Shown here one piece after another: positions 33,634-42,184 of a stretch of 64,000 nucleotides of DNA. The stretch is from positions 496,001-560,000 of the forward strand of contig CAWGTM010000020.1 in assembly GCA_963825445.1 (NCBI GenBank), in the 5' to 3' direction. The stretch comes from Actinophytocola sp963825445. GTDB lineage: Bacteria; Actinomycetota; Actinomycetes; Mycobacteriales; Pseudonocardiaceae. Every line of letters begins with the position of its first letter. The first letter of the stretch is position 1. Below the pieces are notes generated by a model. It searched no databases. It was not told where the DNA came from and worked only from the letters and a program-made list of their open reading frames with translations. A program made the position numbers and the translations under genes.

Positions 33634-35232
33634 GTGACCCAGCAGTCTCGCCCCGTTGTCCTCATCGCCGAGAAGCTGGCGCCCTCGGTACTCGACGTCC
33701 TCGGTGACGAGGTCGAGGTCCGCCACGTCGACGGCACCGACCGTCCCGCGCTGCTGTCCGCTGTCGCGGGCGCCGACGCGCTGCTCGTCCGTTCCGCCAC
33801 CAAGGTCGACGCCGAGGTGTTCGCCGCCACCACCCGACTGAAGGTCGTGGCCAGGGCAGGTGTGGGCCTGGACAACGTCGAGGTGCCCGCCGCCACCTCC
33901 CGCGGCGTCCTGGTGGTCAACGCCCCCACGTCCAACATCGTCTCCGCGGCCGAACACGCCGTGGCGCTGCTGCTCGCGGTCGCCCGCCGGGTGCCGGCCG
34001 CCGACGCCAGCCTCCAGGGCGGTGCGTGGAAGCGCAGCTCCTACTCGGGGGTCGAGGTCCAGGGCAAGACCGTGGGCGTCGTCGGCCTCGGCAAGATCGG
34101 CCAGCTGTTCGCGCAGCGCATCGGCGCGTTCGGCACCAACCTGATCGCGTACGACCCGTACGTCTCGCCGGCGCGCGCCGCCCAGCTGGGCATCGAGCTG
34201 GTCGACCTCGAGGAGCTGCTCGCCCGCGCGGACTTCGTCTCCATCCACCTGCCGAAGACCCCCGAGACCAAGGGCCTGATCGGCGCCGACCAGCTGGCCA
34301 AGGCCAAGCAGGGCGTGATCATCATCAACGCCGCCCGCGGCGGTCTGGTCGACGAGCAGGCGCTTGCCGACGCCATCCGCGACGGCCAGGTCGGCGGTGC
34401 CGGCATCGACGTGTTCGTCACCGAGCCCACCACCGAGAGCCCGCTGTTCGGGCTGCCCAACGTGGTCGTCACCCCGCACCTGGGCGCGTCGACCTCCGAG
34501 GCACAGGACCGGGCCGGCACCGACGTGGCCCGCTCGGCGCTGCTCGCGTTGCGCGGCGACTTCGTGCCGGACGCGGTGAACGTGGCCTCCGGCGGCGCGG
34601 TCGGCGAGGAGGTGCGGCCGTTCCTGCCGCTCACCCAGAAGCTCGGCACCGTGCTCTCCGCGCTGTCGTCCACACCGCCCACGTCGATCAGCGTCGAGGT
34701 CCGCGGCGAACTGTCCAATGAGGACGTTTCGGTGCTGCCGCTGGCCGCCATGCGCGGCGTTTTCTCCGGTGTGGTCGAGGATCAGGTCACCTTCGTGAAC
34801 GCGCCCCGGCTGGCCGAGGAGCTGGGGGTGGCGGTCGAGATGCGCAAGGAGTCCGAGAGCGCCAACCACCGCAGCCTGGTCACGCTGCGCGCCGTCTACC
34901 CCGACGGCCAGACGCTGAGCGTCGGCGGCACGCTCACCGGGCTCGGTCAGGTCGAGAAGCTCGTGGAGGTCAACGGCCGCGGTTTCGACCTGCGTGCCGA
35001 GGGCGTGCTGCTGCTGCTCGAGTACACCGACCGCCCCGGCGTCATGGGCACGGTCGGCACCCTGCTCGGCAAGGTCGGCATCAACGTCGAGGCGGCTCAG
35101 CTCAGCCAGACCGCGGACGGCGCGGACGCCGTGATGCTGCTCCGCGTCGAGCGGATGGTGGACTCCTCGGTGCTCGAGTCGATCGGTGCGGCGGTGGAGG
35201 CGACGATCATCCGCGCGGTCGACTTCGGCTGA
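33634..35232 (+). CDS. serA: D-3-phosphoglycerate dehydrogenase
   Basis: 532 residues, the long actinobacterial form. A substrate domain (residues 1-100) is followed by an NAD domain with GVVGLGKIGQLFAQRI, arginine in NAARGGLVDE and histidine in TPHLGAST. An intervening allosteric domain and a C-terminal ACT domain (LLEYTDRPGVMGTVGTLL) bind serine. It starts serine synthesis from 3-phosphoglycerate. GTG start. A TAGACT -10-like box at 33563 lies 65 bases upstream. The upstream 195 bases hold no gene. Confidence 0.96.
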   Translation: MTQQSRPVVLIAEKLAPSVLDVLGDEVEVRHVDGTDRPALLSAVAGADALLVRSATKVDAEVFAATTRLKVVARAGVGLDNVEVPAATSRGVLVVNAPTSNIVSAAEHAVALLLAVARRVPAADASLQGGAWKRSSYSGVEVQGKTVGVVGLGKIGQLFAQRIGAFGTNLIAYDPYVSPARAAQLGIELVDLEELLARADFVSIHLPKTPETKGLIGADQLAKAKQGVIIINAARGGLVDEQALADAIRDGQVGGAGIDVFVTEPTTESPLFGLPNVVVTPHLGASTSEAQDRAGTDVARSALLALRGDFVPDAVNVASGGAVGEEVRPFLPLTQKLGTVLSALSSTPPTSISVEVRGELSNEDVSVLPLAAMRGVFSGVVEDQVTFVNAPRLAEELGVAVEMRKESESANHRSLVTLRAVYPDGQTLSVGGTLTGLGQVEKLVEVNGRGFDLRAEGVLLLLEYTDRPGVMGTVGTLLGKVGINVEAAQLSQTADGADAVMLLRVERMVDSSVLESIGAAVEATIIRAVDFG

Positions 35233-35358
35233 GAAACTGGCCGGTCGGGGGTGCGACACCACCTAGACGGGTGGCCAGCACCGGACATCGGACCTCTTCC
35301 CGGTAATCTTCGATGAACAACTTCGATAGACAAGAGCCCGATACTCCGGGAGGTGTGC

Positions 35359-36408
35359 ATGCGGCTCGCGGTGATCCCCGGTGACGGGATCGGGCCGGAG
35401 GTGATCGCCGAGGCACTCAAGGTGCTCGGCGAGGTGGTGCCCGATGTCGAGGTCCAGAAGTACGACCTCGGTGCCGCGCGGTGGCACTCGACAGGTGAGT
35501 TGCTGCCCGAGTCGGTGCTCGGTGAGCTCAGGCAGCACGACGCGATCCTGCTCGGTGCGGTCGGTGACCCGTCCGTGCCGAGCGGCATCCTGGAGCGCGG
35601 TCTGCTCCTGAGGTTGCGGTTCGAGCTCGACCACCACGTGAACCTTCGCCCGGCACGGCTCTACCCGGGTGTGCAGAGCCCGCTGTCCCACCCCGGCGAG
35701 ATCGACATGATCGTCGTCCGGGAAGGCACGGAGGGGCTGTACGCCGGCAACGGTGGACTGTTGCGAAAGGACACTCCACACGAGATCGCCACCGAGGTGA
35801 GCGTCAACACCTCGTACGGCGTGGAGCGGGTGGTGCGCGACGCGTTCGCCCGTGCGGTGGCCCGTCCGCGCAAGCACCTCACGTTGGTGCACAAGACGAA
35901 CGTCCTCACCCATGCGGGATCGTTGTGGTCGCGCGTGGTCGAGGAGGTGTCGCTGCAGCACCCCGACGTGACGGTGGCCTACCAGCACGTCGACGCGGCG
36001 ACCATCCACATGGTGACCGACCCCGCCCGGTTCGACGTGATCGTCACGGACAACCTGTTCGGTGACATCCTCACCGACCTGGTGGCCGCGGTGACCGGCG
36101 GCATCGGCCTCGCGGCCAGCGGCAACATCGACATCACGCGACGCAACCCGTCGATGTTCGAGCCGGTGCACGGGTCGGCGCCCGACATCGCCGGCCAGGG
36201 CATCGCCGACCCGACAGCCGCCGTGCTGTCGGTGGCGCTGCTGCTCGACCACCTGGGCGAACACGAGGCGGCCCGCCGCATCGAGGCCTCGGTGGCGTTC
36301 GATCTCGCCACCCGCGACCACCCGTCGCCGGGCAGCACGTACGCCATCGGCGACCGGTTGGCGGCCCTGGTGTCGTCGAACAACCCGGCCCCGAGCGCGG
36401 GACTCTAG
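35359..36408 (+). CDS. leuB: 3-isopropylmalate dehydrogenase
   Basis: 349 residues from the ATG at 35359, which follows GGGAGG. It starts MRLAVIPGDGIGPEVIAEAL. The arginines of the substrate site lie in ERGLLLRLRFELDHHVNLRPARL, and the metal-binding aspartates in VTDNLFGDILTDL. A nicotinamide/adenosine site is in EPVHGSAPDIAGQGIADPTA. It oxidises and decarboxylates isopropylmalate in leucine synthesis. A strong terminator follows within 12 bases. Confidence 0.95.
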   Translation: MRLAVIPGDGIGPEVIAEALKVLGEVVPDVEVQKYDLGAARWHSTGELLPESVLGELRQHDAILLGAVGDPSVPSGILERGLLLRLRFELDHHVNLRPARLYPGVQSPLSHPGEIDMIVVREGTEGLYAGNGGLLRKDTPHEIATEVSVNTSYGVERVVRDAFARAVARPRKHLTLVHKTNVLTHAGSLWSRVVEEVSLQHPDVTVAYQHVDAATIHMVTDPARFDVIVTDNLFGDILTDLVAAVTGGIGLAASGNIDITRRNPSMFEPVHGSAPDIAGQGIADPTAAVLSVALLLDHLGEHEAARRIEASVAFDLATRDHPSPGSTYAIGDRLAALVSSNNPAPSAGL

Positions 36409-36420
36409 ACAACGAACTCA

Positions 36421-36452
36421 GGAACGGCCACCGGTTCGCCGGTGGCCGTTCC
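36421..36452 (+). terminator. leuB terminator
   Basis: GGAACGGCCACCGG, loop TTCG, and the exact complement CCGGTGGCCGTTCC, followed by TGCTTTTG: a perfect 14-bp stem with a stable tetraloop. Confidence 0.9.
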
Positions 36453-36477
36453 TGCTTTTGGGGGTCTCCCACACCCC

Positions 36478-36580
36478 CGCGAGTCTCCCTCCCCAGACAT
36501 GCGAGTTGGCGGTCCGCGATCCGGGAGTGCGTGCCACGAACGGCCAACTCGGGTGTTCCGCGAGGGGGACTCGCGGGGTT
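36478..36580. repeat. Long intergenic palindrome with about 34-nt arms
   Basis: The arm CCGCGAGTCTCCCTCC...GAGTTGGC (36478-36511) matches the complement of 36546-36579 at most positions, with mismatches in the centre of the arm, around a 34-base middle. GCGAGT recurs at 36479 and 36501, 22 bases apart. It lies between the leuB terminator and the next start and belongs by style to the 21-bp-period elements elsewhere in the window. Confidence 0.55.
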
Positions 36581-36665
36581 CTCGACGGCTGGTTGCCGGG
36601 CTGATCGGGTTGCGGTGTCCCCCGTTCGTGTACTCCTTCGGGGTAGCCGACCTGGGGAGGCCGCC

Positions 36666-36929
36666 ATGCCACTGAAGTTGCTCACGGTGCCGATCACGTT
36701 CGTGCTCGCCGTGCCGATCGGACTGTTCAACGGGCTGAGCCTGCCGGAGTCGTTGCTGGTGGCGGCCTGGTTCACCGTTCTCGTGCTCCCGGTGCTGCCC
36801 ATGCAAACGGCGCGTCCGGGCGGACGCCCACCGAACCCTCCACCAGGCCGGCACGCCGGATCTCCCGCAGATAGCGCATTCCCAGGCGTTCCATCACCGC
36901 CCGCGACCGGACGTGGTGCCGCTCGGTGA
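36666..36929 (+). CDS. Small membrane protein, C-terminus doubtful
   Basis: From an ATG after GGGGAGG the product reads MPLKLLTVPITFVLAVPIGLFNG then LPESLLVAAWFTVLVLPVLPM: two hydrophobic helices in 47 residues. After that the frame becomes proline/arginine-rich and runs antisense to the acetyltransferase remnant, so the true stop was probably near 36820 and lost to an indel. Function unknown. Confidence 0.4.
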   Translation: MPLKLLTVPITFVLAVPIGLFNGLSLPESLLVAAWFTVLVLPVLPMQTARPGGRPPNPPPGRHAGSPADSAFPGVPSPPATGRGAAR

Positions 36930-37200
36930 AGCTGTACACCCGCTCGGCGCGCAACTCGCCGAACGCGCGCGTCAACCCCGGCCGGCCGATCTCCGTGGCG
37001 TACCCCCGCCCCTGGTGCTCGCGGCGCAGCGACCAGCCCAGTTCCAGAGCGCGCTGCCCGTCGACGTCCCCGTAGGACGGACCGCCCCGCCGATCAGCAC
37101 GTCGCCGCGACAGGCGAGCCACTTGTGCACCCCGTCCCGGCGCCAGGCCGCCGCCCGGCCCGCGAAGCCGGTTCCCGGTATGTGGGAGATTATGCCCGCG
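36772..37200 (-). pseudogene. GNAT N-acetyltransferase, 5'-truncated and frameshifted
   Basis: The C-terminal part is a clear GNAT: LGWSLRREHQGRGYATEIG holds the acetyl-CoA loop (Q/RxxGxG/A type), and ERVYSFTERHHVRSRAVMERLGMRYL is the family ending. A second frame supplies about 30 residues upstream (KWLACRGDVLIGGA). The first 50-60 residues of a typical 170-residue GNAT are not found, because the cimA leader promoter lies there. I judge it broken, though sequencing indels may add to the damage. Confidence 0.6.
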
Positions 37201-37238
37201 AATTGGTACCGCCCGATTCCGTGTGGCACTATCCGTCC

Positions 37239-37283
37239 GTGACCAACTTCGTTGTCATCATTATCGATGAGCGCGCTGGGTAG
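37239..37283 (+). CDS. cimA leader peptide (Val-Val-Ile-Ile-Ile)
   Basis: GTG ACC AAC TTC GTT GTC ATC ATT ATC GAT ... TAG encodes MTNFVVIIIDERAG. Five consecutive branched-chain codons are far from chance in DNA this GC-rich. A -10-like CACTAT (37227-37232) sits just upstream, and TTGGTA at 37203 is 18 bases before it, so transcription starts at or near the GTG. The TAG stop lies at the end of the 5' arm of the first hairpin. Confidence 0.7.
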   Translation: MTNFVVIIIDERAG

Positions 37284-37336
37284 CTGAGCTACACACCCGG
37301 CGCGCTGACCTCTCGCATCCCGCGGGGGGTTTTTTT
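37270..37336 (+). promoter_or_regulatory. Transcription attenuator of cimA
   Basis: AGCGCGCTGGGT (37270-37281) pairs with ACCCGGCGCGCT (37295-37306), with one G-U pair. Downstream a GC-rich CCCGCGGGGGG is followed by seven T residues (37330-37336), 30 bases before the cimA start. The leader-peptide stop falls at the end of the first stem arm, the arrangement of ribosome-mediated attenuation by branched-chain amino acids. Confidence 0.65.
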
Positions 37337-37366
37337 GTTGTCTGAACCAGGACGAGAGGCACGCAC

Positions 37367-38998
37367 GTGACCCGCACGGAGCCCGCCGACACCCCGCTCG
37401 GCGACACGTTCCACGTGTACGACACGACCCTGCGCGACGGGGCTCAGCGTGAGGGCATCTCGTACTCGGTGGCCGACAAGCTGGCGGTTGCCCGCCTGCT
37501 CGACGAGCTGGGCGTGGGCTACATCGAGGGCGGCTGGCCGGGTGCGATGCCCAAGGACACGGAGTTCTTCGCCCGCGCGGCGGCCGGCGACCTCAGTCTC
37601 CGGCACGCGGCACTCGTCGCGTTCGGGTCCACCCGCCGCGCCGGCACCACGGCCGACAAGGACCCGCAGGTCCGCGCGCTGCTCGACTCGCAGGCGCCGG
37701 TCATCACACTGGTCGCGAAGTCCGACGTGCGCCACATCGAACGCGCGCTGCGCACCGACGTGACCGAGGCGGCCGAGATGGTTCGCGACACGGTGGCGTT
37801 CCTGGTCGGTGAGGGTCGCCGGGTCTTCCTCGACGCCGAGCACTTCTTCGACGGCTTCGCCCACGACCCGGACTGCTCGCTGCGTGTGCTGGGCGCGGCC
37901 ATGGAGGCGGGCGCGAGCGTCGCGGTGCTGTGTGACACCAACGGCGGGCAGCTGCCGCTGCGACTCGCCGACACGGTCGGGGAGATCGTCGCGCGGACCG
38001 GTTTCCGGGTGGGCATCCACTGCCAGGACGACACCGGCTGCGCCGTGGCCAACAGCGTCGCCGCCGTCCAGGCCGGCGCCACCCACGTGCAGTGCACGGC
38101 CAACGGCTACGGCGAACGCGCCGGCAACGCCGATCTGTTCGCCGTACTGGGAAATCTCGTGACCAAGCTCGACATGCCGGTGCTACCCGCCGGACGCGTG
38201 TCCGAGCTGAGCAGGATCTCGCATGCTCTTGCCGAGATCGCGAACATCGCACCCGACACCCACCAGGCCTATGTCGGGTCGTCGGCCTTCGCCCACAAGG
38301 CGGGGCTGCACGCGAGCGCGATCAAGGTGGATCCGTTGTTGTACAACCACATCGATCCCACCGTGGTCGGCAATGACATGCGGGTGCTGGTAACGGAGAT
38401 GGCCGGCCGGGCCAGCCTCGAGCTCAAAGGACGTGAGCTCGGGGTCGACCTGGCCGGCCAGCCGGACGCGTTGACCAGCGCGTTGCGCAAGGTGAAGGAG
38501 CTGGAGGCCCGCGGCTGGTCGTTCGAGGCGGCCGACGCGTCGCTGGAACTGTTGCTGCGCCGCGAGATCGGACAGTCCACTGTGGAGGCTCCACCGTTCA
38601 CGCTGGAGTCCTACCGGGTGATCCTCGACCACCGTTCGGACGGCGAGATCGTGTCCGAGGCGACGGTGAAGGTGCACGTGGCCGGGGCCCGGGTGATAGC
38701 CACGGCAGAGGGCAACGGCCCGGTGCACGCGTTGGACGCGGCGTTGCGACGGGCGTTGTCACCACACCTGCCGTGGCTCGACGACGTCCGGCTGACCGAC
38801 TACAAGGTGCGCATCCTCACCGAGTCGCCGGGCACGGACGCCGTGACCAGGGTGTTGGTGGAGTCGACCGACCACGAGCACGAGTGGACCACGGTGGGCG
38901 TGCACGGCAACATCGTCGAGGCGAGCTGGCTCGCCCTGTGCGACGCCCTGATCCACAAGGCGGCGCGGACTCAGCCGGTGAGCAGCGCCAGCCCGTAG
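37367..38998 (+). CDS. cimA: (R)-citramalate synthase
   Basis: 543 residues. The DRE-TIM catalytic start YDTTLRDGAQREGISYS, the second motif HCQDDTGCAVANSVAAVQAGA and VQCTANGYGERAGNADL are diagnostic, as is HKAGLHASAI for the CimA/LeuA fold. The C-terminal regulatory domain (VHALDAALRRAL, then YKVRIL) is present. Length and motif spacing match CimA rather than LeuA. It condenses pyruvate and acetyl-CoA to citramalate, the threonine-independent entry to isoleucine. The leader with Val/Ile codons fits that role. Confidence 0.93.
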   Translation: MTRTEPADTPLGDTFHVYDTTLRDGAQREGISYSVADKLAVARLLDELGVGYIEGGWPGAMPKDTEFFARAAAGDLSLRHAALVAFGSTRRAGTTADKDPQVRALLDSQAPVITLVAKSDVRHIERALRTDVTEAAEMVRDTVAFLVGEGRRVFLDAEHFFDGFAHDPDCSLRVLGAAMEAGASVAVLCDTNGGQLPLRLADTVGEIVARTGFRVGIHCQDDTGCAVANSVAAVQAGATHVQCTANGYGERAGNADLFAVLGNLVTKLDMPVLPAGRVSELSRISHALAEIANIAPDTHQAYVGSSAFAHKAGLHASAIKVDPLLYNHIDPTVVGNDMRVLVTEMAGRASLELKGRELGVDLAGQPDALTSALRKVKELEARGWSFEAADASLELLLRREIGQSTVEAPPFTLESYRVILDHRSDGEIVSEATVKVHVAGARVIATAEGNGPVHALDAALRRALSPHLPWLDDVRLTDYKVRILTESPGTDAVTRVLVESTDHEHEWTTVGVHGNIVEASWLALCDALIHKAARTQPVSSASP

Positions 38999-39627
38999 GC
39001 CGACAGGATTCCTCTGATCGGCAGGAAGAAACTGGTGCCGCCGCTGGAGCAGGAACCGGACCCGCCGAGGGGCACGCCCTGCGCCTGGGTGCCGGACACG
39101 AAGGCGATCGCGCCGGGTTCCATACAGATGTTCGTCCTGGTCACGCCGTAGATCACGCCTTCGGGGTAGCTGATCGTCTGGTTCTTCGCGACGACCGTGC
39201 CGCACCTGATGCCCGTGGTCCGGGACAGCAGGCACACGGCCCCGCCGACCGAGGTTTCCGTCGAGCCGGAGATGTGCACCGGCCCGGCGGGCGTGGTGAT
39301 CCAGCCGACCAGCTGCCAGTCGACCGTGTTCGTCACCCGGATGACCGAGTAGCCGGGGGATGAGCCGGAGACCTGGCCGACGAGCACGTTGTTGCCGCTG
39401 TAGACGAGGGTGGCGAACGAGCCGGAGCACCCGGGCCCGGCGATGAGGTACCCGGTGCTGCCGGACCGGGCGGCGAAGGCGGCCGTACAGCGGGCGCCGG
39501 AGGAGGTGAACAGGAGGCTGCCGCCGCCGATCGGGGTGGGGGCAGTGGGGGTGCTCGCTGACGCGGCGGCGGGTAAGCCGAGCAGACAGGCGAGCAGGAC
39601 CGTGAGCACGGCCAGTAGGCGTTGCAT
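38971..39627 (-). CDS. Secreted S1-protease homologue lacking the catalytic triad
   Basis: 218 residues with a signal peptide (MQRLLAVLTVLLACLLGLPAAASA). The rest aligns with streptogrisin-type chymotrypsin folds, including GIRCGTVVAKNQTISYP, TRTNICMEPG and GSGSCSSGGTSFFLPI, with the disulfide cysteines kept. All three catalytic sites are changed. TAGHC is replaced by IAGPGC. The aspartate of DYA is lost in PGYSVI. GDSGG becomes GAIAF, so the nucleophilic serine is gone. No propeptide is present. It is probably a secreted binding or decoy protein. It overlaps the 3' end of cimA by 28 bases. Confidence 0.8.
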   Translation of the reverse strand: MQRLLAVLTVLLACLLGLPAAASASTPTAPTPIGGGSLLFTSSGARCTAAFAARSGSTGYLIAGPGCSGSFATLVYSGNNVLVGQVSGSSPGYSVIRVTNTVDWQLVGWITTPAGPVHISGSTETSVGGAVCLLSRTTGIRCGTVVAKNQTISYPEGVIYGVTRTNICMEPGAIAFVSGTQAQGVPLGGSGSCSSGGTSFFLPIRGILSAYGLALLTG

Positions 39628-39802
39628 AACGATCTCCGATGTCACAGCAGGGTTGGTGACTTCGACACAATCAGCCGGAGGACCCGCTGCCAATCCGGCA
39701 ACCGGGCGACCCGACTCGTCCCCACGCCGTCACTGTGCGAACCGGGTCCTGCCCAGCCGGTCGCCGTGGGTGTCGGACCCACGCAGCCGCGTGGGCCCCG
39801 AG

Positions 39803-39925
39803 ACGGGTTCTCAGGCTGCGAGTTCGCGGTTGCGGGACGCGAGAGGGCCTCACCAACCGCGATCTCGCGCGTGGGAACCGCGATCTCACCTTCGGGAACC
39901 GCGATCTCGTAGTGGGAACCGGGTC
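39803..39925. repeat. 21-bp-period intergenic array, AACCGCGAT type
   Basis: AACCGCGAT units start at 39855, 39876 and 39897, with a degenerate fourth at 39917. Opposed TCGCGGTT lies at 39824, with a weak GGTTC copy 21 bases before it. So the array has two facing arms, like the element at 15.5 kb, but without the CTAGTACTAC ends. It occupies the centre of the 338-base gap between the protease-like gene and the FAH gene (39628-39965), which must also hold their divergent promoters. Confidence 0.65.
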
Positions 39926-39965
39926 CCTGCGCGGGCCGTGGCCCGGCGACTTAGGCTTTGTCCTC

Positions 39966-40736
39966 GTGCGTATCGCTCGAGTTGCTCATCCCGCTGGTGT
40001 GGCCTTCGTGACCGTCGAGGGCGAGGGCGAAGACCTCACCGCCCGGGAGGTCGCCGACCACCCGTTCGGCACGCCCACGTTCACCGGCAAGAGTTGGCCC
40101 CTGGCCGATGTCCGGATGCTCGCCCCGATCCTGCCCTCGAAGGTCGTCTGCGTCGGCAAGAACTACGCCGACCACGCCCGGGAGATGGGTGGCGAGGCGC
40201 CGGCCGACCCGGTGATCTTCCTGAAGCCGTCCACCTCGGTGATCGGGCCGAACGCGCCCATCAAGCTGCCGCCGGACTCCACGCGGGTCGACTTCGAGGG
40301 TGAGCTGGCCGTGGTGATCGGCCGGCCGTGCCGCGACGTGCCGGCCGCGCAGGCCAAGGACGTCATCCTGGGCTACACGATCGCCAACGACGTGACCGCC
40401 CGCGACCAGCAGCAGGCCGACGGCCAGTGGACCCGGGCCAAGGGCCACGACACGTTCTGCCCGCTCGGCCCCTGGATCGAGACGGCCGCCGACCCCGCCG
40501 ACCTGGCGATCACCACGACGCTCGACGGCGAGACCAAGCAGGATTCCCACACGGCCATGCTCCTGCACGAGGTGCCCGAGCTGATCGAGTGGATCTCCAA
40601 GGTGATGACGCTGCTCCCGGGCGACGTGATCCTCACGGGGACGCCGGCCGGCGTGGGTCCGATGGCTGTCGGTCAGACGGTCGCCGTGACCATCGACGGC
40701 CTCGGAACCCTGACCAACCCGGTTCAGGCTCGCTGA
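39966..40736 (+). CDS. Fumarylacetoacetate hydrolase (FAH) family protein
   Basis: 256 residues from GTG. The FAH core is present: SKVVCVGKNYADHAREMG, then the metal-binding VDFEGELAVVIGRPC, then YTIANDVTARDQQ, and the late LLPGDVILTGTPAGVG. Members cleave or hydrate beta-diketo acids in aromatic degradation, or decarboxylate oxaloacetate. The exact reaction cannot be read from sequence. It converges on the MFS gene with a 104-base overlap of coding ends. Confidence 0.88.
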   Translation: MRIARVAHPAGVAFVTVEGEGEDLTAREVADHPFGTPTFTGKSWPLADVRMLAPILPSKVVCVGKNYADHAREMGGEAPADPVIFLKPSTSVIGPNAPIKLPPDSTRVDFEGELAVVIGRPCRDVPAAQAKDVILGYTIANDVTARDQQQADGQWTRAKGHDTFCPLGPWIETAADPADLAITTTLDGETKQDSHTAMLLHEVPELIEWISKVMTLLPGDVILTGTPAGVGPMAVGQTVAVTIDGLGTLTNPVQAR

Positions 40737-42108
40737 GCCCGAACCACGCGACCAACCCACCCGCCACGAACAGCCCGGCGCCCAGCATCATGCTCCGGTC
40801 GAACCCCGGACCCAACCCCCCGGCCGCGTCCTGCGGCAGCCGTGCGAGCATCGGCAACGCCGCGACGACGAGGAGTCCGGCCGTCCTGGCGACCCCGTTG
40901 CTCACGGCACTGGCGATGCCGGCGCGCTCGGCAGGCACGGCGCTCAGCACGGTCGCCGTGATGGCCGGCGTCACCAGCGGGATGCCGATCCCGATGAGGA
41001 CGACCACGGGCAGCACGTCGACCAGGTACGACGCCTGCCCGCCGATCCGGGTGGCGAGCACCATCGCCAGCGCGCAGAGCACCGAGCCCACGGTCAGCGG
41101 CACGCGGGGGCCGAGCCGCGCGGCGAGCGTCCCGCCGCGGGCGGACAACGCCAGGGTGAGCACGGTGAGCGGCAGCAGCGCGAGGCCGGTGGCCAGCGCC
41201 GTGTAGCCGGTGGTGAGCTGCAGCTGGATCGGCAGCACGAACATGAGCGCGGCCAGCGCCCCGTACAGGAAGAAGCTCGCCAGGTTGGCGGCGCTGAACG
41301 GCCGCGAGCCGAACATGCCGAGCGGCAGCATGGGGTTCCGGCTCCGCCGCTCGACCAGCCAGAACGCCGACATCCCCAGGATGCCCACGACCGCCGCCAC
41401 GGTGGCGCCCTGCGTCAGCGCGTAGGTGATGCCGCCGAGCCCGACGGCCGCGGCGACCGCCCCGAGCACGTCGAACCGGCCGGCCCGCGTGCCCGTGTGC
41501 CGGCCCGGCACCCGCGCGACCAGCGCCACGGCCAACGCCGCCGCGACCGGGACGTTCACCAGGAACACCCACTGCCAGCCGACCGTGTCCACCAGCGCGC
41601 CGCCGAGCAACGGCCCCAGCGCGCCCGCGCACCCGCTCAGGCCCGACCACCAGCCGAGCGCCCGGTGGCGGTCGTCCGGATGGAAGGCGTCCTGGATCAA
41701 CGCGAGCGACCCCGGCACCACGAGCGCCCCGCCCACGCCCTGCAACGCCCGCGCGGCGATCAGCCACTCCAGCGTCGGAGCGAGGCCACACAACAGCGAG
41801 GCGCCGGCGAACACCACGATTCCCAGCAGGTAGATCCGCCGCCGCCCGAACCGATCGCCCAGACTCCCACCCAGCAGGATCAACGCGGACAGCGTGAGCG
41901 TGAACGCGTTGACCGTCCACTGCAGACCAGCCAGCGAGGCGGCGAAACTCCTTTCCAGCGCGGGCAACGCGACGTTGACGACCGTCGCCTCGAGCAGCAC
42001 CAGCCCGGAACCGACGGCGGTGACGGCCAACGTCCACCGCCCCGCCGGCTCCGACAGCCGCACCCGCCCGTCGACGGGTGGCAGCGGGACGGCTCTGCGG
42101 AAAGTCAT
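40633..42108 (-). CDS. MFS transporter, DHA2 (drug:proton antiporter) type
   Basis: 491 residues and about 12-14 helices. The DHA2 pattern is clear: VLLEATVVNVALPALE in helix 1, motif A GGSLGDRFGRRRIYLLG, and motif C GWWSGLSGCAGALGPLLGG. The last 35 residues are basic and disordered, antisense to the FAH gene, and may not be essential. It probably exports toxic compounds. The LysR gene 76 bases upstream on the same strand may control it. Confidence 0.85.
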   Translation of the reverse strand: MTFRRAVPLPPVDGRVRLSEPAGRWTLAVTAVGSGLVLLEATVVNVALPALERSFAASLAGLQWTVNAFTLTLSALILLGGSLGDRFGRRRIYLLGIVVFAGASLLCGLAPTLEWLIAARALQGVGGALVVPGSLALIQDAFHPDDRHRALGWWSGLSGCAGALGPLLGGALVDTVGWQWVFLVNVPVAAALAVALVARVPGRHTGTRAGRFDVLGAVAAAVGLGGITYALTQGATVAAVVGILGMSAFWLVERRSRNPMLPLGMFGSRPFSAANLASFFLYGALAALMFVLPIQLQLTTGYTALATGLALLPLTVLTLALSARGGTLAARLGPRVPLTVGSVLCALAMVLATRIGGQASYLVDVLPVVVLIGIGIPLVTPAITATVLSAVPAERAGIASAVSNGVARTAGLLVVAALPMLARLPQDAAGGLGPGFDRSMMLGAGLFVAGGLVAWFGLSEPEPGWSGFRGRRWSRRPSDRQPSDPRRPASP

Positions 42109-42184
42109 GCTGGCAGCGTGCGCCGCGGCACGACGGTGGATCAACGAGCGTTTCCGCATGGCAGCGATAAGCCAGGCGAAAGGG

